Below are positions 55,248-64,000 of a stretch of 64,000 nt of DNA, one piece after another. Made by a program: the position numbers and the translations under genes. Source of the DNA: Elymus sibiricus (Eukaryota > Streptophyta > Magnoliopsida > Poales > Poaceae); the NCBI GenBank assembly GCA_039707655.1, contig CM077676.1, positions 238,470,866 through 238,534,865 of the forward strand, read 5' to 3'. Numbering within the stretch: position 1 is the stretch's first letter; each line of letters begins with the position of its first letter. The notes under the pieces were generated by a model that saw only the letters and a list, made by a program, of their open reading frames with translations, did no database searches and was not told the DNA's origin.

Positions 55248-58200
55248 ATGAAGGCAGTTGACTTGACTCGTGGTGGTCTTGTTCTGGTACCAAGGGTGTT
55301 CAGTCCTGGCAGGAGAAACCACATAGTTTAGCTTCTGGCGTGCTGTTGATGCTGCAGGACAAATGTGCTTGTTTGTAGCCTGTCCGGAAGCTCAAAGTTT
55401 CTTATTTTGCCACTGAAAACTGACTCAGAAACTCAATGTTTTCCTTAATTTGGTGCTGATTTGGTTCAAGGAAGTGGCTGTTGATGGTTGCCAGGGGGGC
55501 AGTGGCATTGCTGAGGAATCCTCTTTTAGTTTTTACTCTTGCTTATGTGCATACTCTGTGGACTGTCACACTATTATTCTTCAAACAGTATCCTAAGCAT
55601 TGGTGGTATGGTGCTCAACAACAACCTTCTGTTGTTTTTGTTTTCCAGAGGGTATCGAGGGATCTATTGGATTTAAGCATGGGATTGATGTGAACCCATC
55701 TTCTGTTTCTACTCAAACAGGAGGAACACGATCTGATTTGATGGTATGCACGTGATTTTCCAGCACTTTGGAGCTTGCCATTGTCTTGAGTTTGTTATAA
55801 ACATCTATGTTTTGCCTCATCTTTGATTTCTAACTTCTGCTGTTCGGTTCTCTTGCCAGATTCGAGTGTGCAGTTGTACTGGAAGGTCCTCGTCACTTCA
55901 TTATCCTAATACCAGAAGTATTATGATGACCTGCAAAAGCTGTGGTGGCGAATCAACAGTGGACAGAGGTGGGCCATCATGTAGCAGCAACCTTAACACC
56001 AGCGGCTTGGAGCTCCCCAGACCTATAGATCCTGAGGTGAGATGGAAGACTGTAAACAGAAGGCAAAGAGCTGCAAGGAGAGCAAGGACCTTTTCTGGAG
56101 GAGACAGATTGAAGGATGAAATTAGATCTTTCTATGCATGTGGCAATGCCACGAGTCTAGAAGTGGCACAAGAAGAGGCTTCAACCTCTGAATCTGAGAA
56201 GGTATTTATTTCCTCCTTGAGAATATGGTGAAATGAGAGTCAATTGCCCTATTTAATGAAATATCAGTATTCTTGACTATTTAATTATCTGTCTGCAGCT
56301 TGGGGTATCCATTCTTGGTCGGCGCTTTGGTGATCCCATGGAAAATGTTCCAATAAAAAAGAGAAGAGTTCATATGGATTGTTCTCCATCTCCTCCATCC
56401 ACCCCACTGCTAGTGGATCCTTATGAAAAAATACCGAGCAGATCTGGTGGAGGCATCTCATCATATGGCAAGCACCGCAAGGTCAAAACACTAAGAAGCA
56501 AGCACATGGAAGAAAAGAGAGGACCTCTTGAAGCTGCTGATTTTTCTGGTATATCAATACTGGCTGCTGCTGCCTGTGAAAGTGAGATGGATGTTGCTAC
56601 GTTAAATGGTGAATGCTCGAAGTCAGCCCGCTCTCTTGATGAAAGAAAGCCAGAAATTATCTCTGGCAGTTCACTGTTGGATCCTCTACATGAAATTAAG
56701 GGGGATAAGCTAGATATCCCAGACAGGGCTCTGAAATTATCTGAAACTGCTCCTGACATGAAGCCTTTGTTTCCCACTACATTAAATAGCTCTGAGTCTG
56801 CTCCTGACATGAAGCCCTTGTTCCCCACAACATTAAATGGCCCAGAGAATCTTGTTGAATCTGCAGCTGCTCTGGAGGGTAATACTGCACTTTATTCTTT
56901 GTTGAGCAATGCAAACAAAACCGATGTTTTTTCATCTGTTTCTGATGCTAAATCTTCGGATGTTACCATGTCAACTAACTCAAGCAATCCAGGCAAATCA
57001 GTAGGCTGCTTTGGAGATACAGTTGTGCACACCAAGCATTCCAATGCGGCTCATGATTCTAGACTGCACTGGGATCTTAACATTGCGATGGAGGCGTGGG
57101 ACACCCATTGTGGTGATGATGATAATCATGATATGGTTGGTCCTGATCCTGTAGCTTCTGTAAGTGATTGTAATGATGCTCAAAAGGAGATGAACAAATC
57201 ACAGGTGTGTCAGGATCTTTCTCAGTCAACAGTTGCTGAGGTCATACTTCGTCATTCTGTTGATAAAATTCACGTGGCTGATGCAGCAAAAGATGGTAAC
57301 ACAAAGGGTGAAAGTGATTTCCCAGGTGATGGTTCATTTCATCCTTTGTGCAGTCGGTCTCCCCAAAAAGTTCAGCTATTGGAATCTGAATGTTTAGATG
57401 GAAATGATTCCTCTGCCGAAACAAACAATTTGCTTGATCCGCAGAAGAATAGTTATGTTTCTAAAGTGGAGTTGCATATCGGATCTAATCCAGACTTGAG
57501 TTCTCTGTCTCTTACTACGGAACATTTCACTTTCGCTGCAAATGTGGAGAAACTTGATGTGTCACACACTTCACCCCTTGATTGTGAAGGTTTGTCTCAC
57601 TTGACTTCTGAGGATGCTCATGCTGGAGGTAGTTCAATTCAAACAAGTGTTCTGGGCTCCAGAGTGAAGCCTATGACAAGCAGATTAGTTTCTGAGGAAA
57701 GCACAAATATTGCAACAGTTTCCAGTAAAAGTTTTACTGACGCTGGGTGGAGCGATGATAAACTTGGGCAAGCTTCACTACAAAGCATATATGAATTTAA
57801 AAACCATGAACTTTTGGATGTTGATTCAGGAACTAGTAAAATTGATCAGTCTGTCAATGAGAAGGCTGAACATGGCACTGATGTATTGTGCGTTGCCAAG
57901 AAAGCAGCAGATGCAGACAATGATTCAGACCTCCCTGATTCTCATCCAGAGGATAACCTAGGCGCTTCTGATTGCGTTATGTCCTATGCGCATATAGAGG
58001 GTGGTGTAGACGCAACAATTGATTACAGAAATCGTTTACTTACTTGTGCCAACGCTACCAGTGCAGAAACATGTTACATCACCAGTGATATTCATGCTCA
58101 TGGTCTCAATTCAGAGTGCACTAAACAAGCAGCTACTGACATGGACAATATTCTGGATTCAAAATCTAGAGCACAAAGCCAACCAAGTGGTTACAAACAT

Positions 58201-60218
58201 GATCTTCAGAAGGTCAGACACTGCTATCGGACAGACACGTCTCGTTTTAGCAAAGATCTTTCTGTGACCGGAAAAGTTGATGTTGAGGAAGATGATTCTC
58301 AGTATGAGGATGGGGAACTTAGGGAATCTGGTGACCGTTATTGGGCCGATGACATTTATGAAGAAGTTAAATGTGCTAATTATCAGGTATCAGATTACAA
58401 GGATGAAAAAGCTGCCCCAGATATTCATCATGTACCTGTTGGCTCTGTTTCAAACAATATGGTTTTGCCAGTTGCTAATTACAATGGAACATTATCCAGG
58501 AAGGAAGATTGTGATGTTTCACCCGTCTCATCGAAGCGCTCATGGTCAAGTAACTGCTTGGATGGTGGATCTGGAATGATGTGTGCTGCAAGTGCTCGGA
58601 GCATTCATGTGAATATGAAAAAAGAGACTCGAATGTATGACAACCTAGGCCTTATCATAGCTCGATCTGCTGGGACCGTTAGCCAGTCTGAAAGGGGTGG
58701 TGATGGTTTAGGTGCGGATCCATTGAATATCAGATCAAAGCCCGTGGGATGGGATATGTTGCCTGAAGATCAGAGGCACTCTCGACAAGATTCAAGAGAC
58801 AGAGTTGATTCTTCTAACCTGTGTGTTTTAGGTACATTAGAGGCAGCTGAAGCCTGTGAATCATTTCGACAAATGGGGTTACCGAATAGAGACGTGCAAT
58901 CACGACTTGATCGGCCAAGATCATTTGACAGACCCCACAGAAATGAGCACTGCAGGTAAATTTGAGTTAATTAGTTTAGCTGTCATCTTACACATAATTA
59001 AATCCTTGTTTGTGCAGTATCATAATCCTAATGACTAATGCCGCATACTCTCTTCTTTAATCCAGATCTGATGATGGTTATGGTTCTGGCTCAAAAGCTG
59101 AAAGGTCTGTTGATAGGCCACATGGCAGGGGTGGAGCATCTCGGCATATTCAAGCAAACATCCGAGGGGAGCAGTGGGCTGAAAATTCAAATAGTTCTCG
59201 TTCTACCCAGCGAAGATCACCTGATTATAATAATTATGGCCCAGCTGGTCCAAGAAATGCTGCTGAAGCTGCTGTTGCAAAGATGGAGAGCAGTGGCTTT
59301 GTTGTTGCAGCTGATGGCACTTTGGTAAGAGCTGTTGATGCAGCAAATACAAGTACCATGTCCAGAAGGATGAGAAACAAAAGTAGCTTCTATCACCCTT
59401 TGTCTAGACGGCGTTCCCCAGTTGACAGAGATGGAAGTCGTGGGTTGTCCAGAGAACCTGCACATGCTAGGGAAGCACCTCCAGAACGATGCTTTGGTGC
59501 TAGTGGCAACCGGTCTGGTCGATATGGTCCTCAGATGGATAAAGATCATGCCATTGATGAAAATTTGAGTTCAGTTCATAGCTCACTGTCTAATAGACAA
59601 CGGATGTTCCCAGCGCATAGAGCCTCACTCGACCTTTCACGTGCTCACAGCAGATCTCCTTCAGGATCTAGATCTCGATCACCACATGCTTGGACATCCA
59701 ACGGAGGCTCAAGTATACGGAGGCATAGTAGATCTCCTAATTACATGACTGAAGTTAGAATTGGTAGAATGACTTCACCTCAAAGACAACATCGATTCAA
59801 TGATCGAGTTATGCATGGTAGTCCATCAAGAAATCCCACTTACTCTCAACATGATTCAACATGGGTTGAAGGAAGGAGCTGCTCAACACTAGATATTTCT
59901 TATCACAAGAAACGATATTCTCGGAGGAGCCCACCTCCGAGAATCACCTCAAGAAATGACATGTTCGATTTAATGGATTCCCAAGGACGGTCAAGATCTC
60001 GAGAATTCCACCGCCCGACACGTGACTTCAAAAGGGGAAATAAGCATGATGGGAATGGTGATGATAAAAGATGTAATGATAGATATGGAACTGTCAAACC
60101 ATATGAACGTAATGGTGCTGTGAAGCAGTTCAGGAGTCATGCTGGAGATAAACTTCATCCACACATTTCTGCACCCAGATCACCTGAACCGCAAAGGGGA
60201 AGCCCTTGGAGATTTTGA
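55248..60218 (+). CDS. Host gene: large plant nuclear-type protein with KKRR motif and Arg/Ser-rich tail
   Basis: Exons fit consensus splice sites and phase: 55248-55286 (tentative), 55651-55743, 55860-56201, 56299-58955, 59066-60218, total about 1,427 codons. Introns 55744-55859, 56202-56298 and 58956-59065 are GT...AG. The second exon reads GIEGSIGFKHGIDVNPSSV. Next is a basic helix-like stretch (WKTVNRRQRAARRARTF) and then VPIKKRRVHMDCSPSPPS, a pattern I recall from plant proteins loosely labelled 'dentin sialophosphoprotein-related'. The large exon is Ser/Asp-rich with LHWDLNIAMEAWD and an acidic YEDGELRESGD segment. The tail has repeated RS/SR motifs (SRSPSGSRSRSPHAW) and ends PQRGSPWRF. 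Likely a nuclear RNA-related or chromatin-related protein; that role is inference. No catalytic domain is seen. The start codon is uncertain: the first exon could be different or longer. Confidence 0.82.
56740..56841 (+). repeat. 51-bp in-frame tandem duplication inside the host gene
   Basis: Two units code for SETAPDMKPLFPTTLNS and SESAPDMKPLFPTTLNG. The duplication keeps the frame open and lies in a low-complexity part of the protein. Confidence 0.93.
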
Positions 60219-60720
60219 CGAGGACTTTGAGAGGAAGCTGGTTGTGTATTTGCCTCGTTGTTGTGGAACTAAAGCAGATAAGAATCCTCGAGTTTTGATT
60301 GAACTGGAAAGGACAGTACTGCAAATCCATGATATCAGTCATTAGTATTTGACAAAGGGATGTCTGTTCAAGCCACATAAGAGCTGAAATTATGCACCTC
60401 TCGGAGTGAAATGCAGATTAACTTCACAATTTTCCAGTTTTCCCTTGTAAATATTTATATCAGTAGTAGGACCACAGTTTCATGTTTCAGCCTTTTGGCT
60501 TTTCTTTTTATTTGATATTTTTTCTCACTTTGCAATCTTATTTAATGGGCATTATCCCTGTATGAGATTCACTTAAACAGGTTCAATCAATTGAAGCATC
60601 CTGCATCCTGGCATCTCTTCTGCCATTTTGCATCACGGAACTGTCAATGCTCTAAGTTGTACGTGTGACTGGAGGTTGTATTCGTTTGACACATATTTGG
60701 CCACCAGAACCGAGGTCTGG
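60219..60720 (+). other. 3' untranslated/downstream region of the host gene
   Basis: AT-rich sequence after the stop, with TTGTAAATATTTATATC near 60446 as a weak polyadenylation context. No open frame of note. The LINE tail starts at 60722. Confidence 0.45.
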
Positions 60721-60721
60721 A

Positions 60722-61090
60722 TTTTTTTTATTGAAAGGAACACCACATGTTAAGTACAAACTGTGGTAGATGGCCAACTCACACCTCACGATCGCCATCA
60801 CCCAACAGAGCGCCATGCACAGCTAGTTCATGAGCTACTATATTGCATGATCTTACAACAGATATTCTGAGGATTCCAAACCCAACATACAACATGACTT
60901 TTATTTCTCTAAATAAAACACCTAGCAGCGCTAGATCATAATCAATTGATCTAATAGCTTCAGTACTGTTGAATCTGTCTCCAGAATCATGTGGTTACAC
61001 CCCATTGATGAGGTGATTTGCTGAGACCATTTAATCTTCTGTCCTCGATGGTAAGACTTCTTTCCAGTGATACTCTTCTTTTGTCCTAGT
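60722..61090 (-). mobile_element. 5'-truncated LINE, RNase H (RVT_3) end
   Basis: On the minus strand: HMILETDSTVL, then after a frame change EAIRSIDYDLALLGVLFREI, followed by VRSCNIVAHELAVHG and HLPQFVLN. This is the RNase H domain (PF13456 type) near the end of plant LINE ORF2. An A-run (60729-60722 on the minus strand, after TTTCAATA) marks the 3' end. A stop follows DREV. Only the last 120 or so codons remain. Confidence 0.7.
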
Positions 61091-61149
61091 ACTCCCGACT
61101 TCTGTCAAGCAAGAAAACAATCAAAGCAAATTTCTATATAAAAAAAATA

Positions 61150-61205
61150 ATACTCCCTCCATAACATAATATAAGACGTTTTTTTGACATAGTTTTCTTG
61201 CTTGA
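61150..61205. mobile_element. Stowaway MITE end (Thalos/Athos-like)
   Basis: TACTCCCTCCATAACATAAT followed by ATAAGACGTTTTTTTGACA is the familiar 5' end of a Triticeae Stowaway family. The matching inverted end is not found nearby, so it is truncated. Confidence 0.6.
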
Positions 61206-61537
61206 GAAGTCGGAATTGCACCTGGTTTCTTACCCCTACTCCCCCCTTTTTTGTGTGGGGACAAGGTTTGGACCTGGCAACTAGACACCCATGTGTCCGG
61301 GCTGTTTGATACCCCTCAAACCAAGCATATATGTGGGGCGGATTTGAGGCTGTCCGGATGTGAACGCCACGTTGGACACGACATGCCAGACCCACCCCAA
61401 ATCTCATCAAATTTGGCAAAATCGACCCCTCTCCCATGCAAGTCCTCCATTTCCTGCGTCCGAGTTGTTGCCCTCGTTCGTGTCGCGTTCACGCCGCAAC
61501 CCTCCTTCATCCTAGCCGTCAACGCTTGCTTAGCCTT
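61206..61537. other. Unassigned sequence
   Basis: Short open frames on both strands, none with a motif. The stretch 61300-61400 (GTCCGGATGTGAACGCC) recalls sequence found in grass PIF/Harbinger-type DNA transposons, but this is weak. Confidence 0.3.
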
Positions 61538-61748
61538 GCGACCGCCGCCATGGACACTAGGTCAGTGTTGTTCGTGGGTGTCTCCACCGTTCCAGTGGCC
61601 AACGCGGAGAGCCTCGCCAGCAAGGATCGGCATGTTCGGTAGCGCGACCGCCGCCATGGACACTGGGTCAGTGTAGTCCGTGGGTGTCTCCACCGTTTCG
61701 GCGGCTAACGCGGAGAGCGTCACCCACAAGGATCGGCATGTTTGGTAG
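61538..61748. repeat. Tandem duplication of about 105 bp
   Basis: Two units start GCGACCGCCGCCATGGACACT at 61538 and GCGACCGCCGCCATGG at 61644. They continue with GGTGTCTCCACCGTT and end CAAGGATCGGCATGTT. They are diverged by several substitutions and a small length change (106 and 104 bp). Confidence 0.88.
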
Positions 61749-62032
61749 CGCCCGTGGGAAGGACGAGATGGCCGAGAGACCGGTTGCGGCGAAGGAGATC
61801 ATCGACATGGAGTCTGCTCCGATGGCATCCGCCACGCTCGCGCCCTCGGCTTCAACGGTCGTGGACGACATTTGGAATTCTGCTGGTGGACATGCCCGCG
61901 AATTGTTCGAGGATATTTCTCAACCAAATTTCACTTAACTTGTAACAAAATATCCTTAAATGTTGCATTTGATCTTGCCATAACTATTGCATGTTAATTC
62001 AACTTAACTTGCATCATGATGCATTAAATTAG
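61749..62032 (+). other. Unassigned sequence with a short open frame
   Basis: An 84-codon frame (61684-61938) ends AGGHARELFEDISQPNFT. The composition is coding-like, but I recognise no family. It may be a fragment of a transposon-encoded or captured gene. Confidence 0.3.
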
Positions 62033-62034
62033 TA

Positions 62035-62138
62035 CTCCCTCAGATCCATATTAGTTTGCCACTGAAATGGATGTATGTAGATGTATTTCTGTGCTAGATA
62101 CATCCTTTTGAGCGACAACTAATATGGATTGGAGGAAG
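62035..62138. mobile_element. Complete Stowaway MITE, 104 bp, TA target duplication
   Basis: Ends CTCCCTCAGATCCATATTAG and CTAATATGGATTGGAGGAAG are near-perfect inverted repeats, flanked by TA at 62033-62034 and 62139-62140. It has no coding capacity and was mobilised by Mariner-type transposases. Confidence 0.92.
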
Positions 62139-62140
62139 TA

Positions 62141-62810
62141 TTACACATCATCTATGCTATGTCATTCAGTGCATGTCATGAGCATGTTGGATCTTTTCCG
62201 TAGTAGTAAGATTGCATCCGTAGTGTTTGTGCTTCTTCCTCGCAATAAGACCCGAAGATGATGTGAGCAATGATGCAAGGTCTGAGAATGTACCAAGTGC
62301 GGAATACAAGAAAGCAAAACCTCCTTGAACATTCTGACACATCCTCTGCTTTCTCCCTTATTGATGCATTAGTGTAGCGATGCTATAGTGAGTCGTCGAT
62401 GCCTATTCTTATGCATAGGCTTAATATTGTCACTTGATATTGTCTTTACCTTCCATTCCTAGCATGCTTAACCCTGCTAATGTCGTAGTATGAATGCTTA
62501 GGGTGTTGCTTGAGTCATGTATATCTATCTCATGCTGTTTAACCTCTCTCTGGTACACTCTTTTTATTTGTTATGCCATTACTCCTATAAAGGATGCTGG
62601 AGTACCCGCCTCCCCGCGAAGAGCGCCTCCGAGCCGTCCATTGCTCGGTGGCGTGCGGCGGGAGCCTCTTGGGGGTGCTCCGAGCCGTCCGATCTTCCTG
62701 GACGGCTCGGACCTGGGCGATCCGGCTGGAGGGTCCATGGCGGGTGGACCACCCAGCGCGCTGATGAGTGATATTTTTACACTAATTTACCCTTTGTTTA
62801 AACCGATATA
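62141..62810. other. Intergenic sequence with a GC-rich patch
   Basis: Mostly AT-rich and featureless. A GC-rich patch at 62600-62765 contains CCGAGCCGTCC at 62628-62638 and 62680-62690, and its reverse complement at 62700-62710, which forms a hairpin. No gene. Confidence 0.5.
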
Positions 62811-64000
62811 TTTCAATTAAACCGAGATATTCGCTCCGATATTTCTACTAATGACTAATGAATGCAAAGGAAACCACAAATCCTCTCTTCGATGTGTTTC
62901 CATAGGAAATGGGCTAAATATGGATGAAATCAAGTGAGAACATGGAAAGAAGTGAAGGAGGAGGTAGAAGAAATCAGGAGGAGGCGCAACAGGAGTCACA
63001 GAGCAAAAGACGGTGTTCAATGCGACCGCGACCGCTCGCATGAGCGGTCGTATGGCGTGGAAACCGAGGCCTCTCATCCACCTGAACAACTTTTATAAAG
63101 GGGTCGAGGCCGAAATGTCAACAGAACATCCACGAGCGAAGCCAGAACAAAGTCATCTTCATCCATCTCCATCAACCCTAGCCGCAGCCATTTCCATCTC
63201 CATAGCCACCATAACCACCATAGTTCATCTTCCTCTAGATCATACTTGTAATCGTGCATCGCACACGGCATTCATTGTAAGACATATTACCAATCAATCA
63301 ATCTCCATGATGTGTTCTTCGTGTGATCTGATCTCCATGTGTGAGTAGTTCGGTAAGGTATGGGTTGAGGCAAGGGCCTTGCAACCCTCTGTATTTGTTG
63401 TGGGGATCAATGGAAGTGCTTTGAATTAACGTTCGTATGTATGAAATAAAATTGTTCCGTAGATGTCTCTTGTCTCGTATGCGTTCTTCATCCCTGCAGG
63501 TACCCAGGTTCATGGAGAGCGAGCCACGGAGAGGCTAAGAGCAGGGAGACCGTGAAGTGTTAATCTGAACAGCAGTGACAGAAAGGTTTAGTATGGTAAC
63601 ACGGATCCAATCTCTGGGGTGCATGAGGTGTAGTCATTAAACGCCCAAAGCTCTTGTCTGATTATTATAATCTTAATTATCGAGGCAACCTCGCACGACG
63701 GATAGGGCCTTCGGTTGGACGACTGATTCTTGTTGTAGGACTTGTGCCGGTCAAGATGTTATTTGGACACATCCCCCGCTTCGGTTCGTAACAAGCACAT
63801 CACAATGGGTGAGTTCCAGTGCACAAATTAAGATCATATCTGGTCCCAACACAAATGCATGGTTGTAAGTATTAAGACCGTACCTCTTTGTATTATAAGT
63901 GTTTTATTCCAGTTTGCTTGATTTTGATCCGGTCAAAAGATGGAATTGTGATGTAGGGTGGAACCCTAATTGATGATCTTTTCACACTTGGAGGGGGGAA
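62811..64000. other. Intergenic sequence, possibly LTR-derived
   Basis: No frame over about 110 codons and no recognisable domain. The stretch 63340-63480 (TGTGAGTAGTTCGGTAAGG, then GAATAAA-poor AT sequence) resembles degenerate grass LTR sequence, but I cannot assign a family. Confidence 0.35.

Noticed and set aside
54958..55331. A 5' coding exon with the frame starting MGLAAAAATVTT
   Set aside because: Its frame does not join the downstream exons without forcing; it is better treated as leader sequence.
1..64000. CRISPR arrays, bacterial operons or tRNA genes
   Set aside because: No regularly spaced repeats, no ribosome-binding sites, and no cloverleaf-forming sequence noticed; the window is plant nuclear DNA.

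Overview
This is eukaryotic plant DNA, most likely from a large grass genome of the wheat/barley group (Triticeae). About 54 kb of decayed, nested LTR retrotransposons and a short gene-bearing stretch at the right are visible. Pointers to Triticeae are Tat-type and Athila-type Gypsy elements, a Cassandra TRIM carrying 5S rRNA-like LTRs, very long (about 4 kb) solo LTRs, Stowaway MITEs and a low-copy intron-containing gene. There are no bacterial features. Family names are from memory of motifs, not from a database search.

Left block (1-20008). The window opens inside a minus-strand element (called X here): primer-binding site 260-271, then its long LTR 276-4400 and a second partial X-LTR copy to about 5413. 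Next is a Tat-lineage Gypsy element on the minus strand (5409-13652). It has degenerate gag, protease, RT, RNase H and integrase, a vestigial antisense ORF (6387-6968), and two end LTRs that do not match each other. A 4.1-kb solo LTR (13656-17753, target duplication CAAGT) separates it from another X LTR, now on the plus strand (17759-20008). That LTR is interrupted by a complete 724-bp Cassandra element (19202-19925, target duplication CGTGG).

Middle block (20012-43440). A decayed plus-strand Tat-type gag-pol (24150-38403) is flanked by two diverged copies of a different gene. The left copy reads rightward (20213-24031) and the right copy reads leftward (43168-39202). Both encode a Transposase_28-like (PF04195) N-terminus, a long coiled coil and a conserved tail. 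Both have a TATA-like promoter and two spliceosomal introns at matching positions. A gag-only Athila element (28752-37010, target duplication AGCTA) is nested in the gag-pol, in the linker between RNase H and integrase.

Right block (43440-64000). A Copia 3' end (RNase H tail, poly-G tract, LTR) is followed by AT-rich decayed sequence and a second 4.4-kb solo LTR (46958-51392, target duplication CAGAC). After about 3 kb of possible minus-strand gene remnant comes the one convincing host gene: a plus-strand multi-exon gene, about 55248-60218, coding for roughly 1,427 residues. It looks like a plant-specific nuclear protein with a KKRR motif and an Arg/Ser-rich tail. A 5'-truncated LINE, Stowaway MITEs and small tandem repeats lie downstream.

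Almost all transposon coding sequence is dead, and the in-frame stops are mostly TAG where the family normally has glutamine. The exception is the 702-codon Athila gag ORF, which is open throughout although its protease aspartate is lost. The most unusual structure is the pair of intron-bearing, self-promoted genes associated with the Tat elements.
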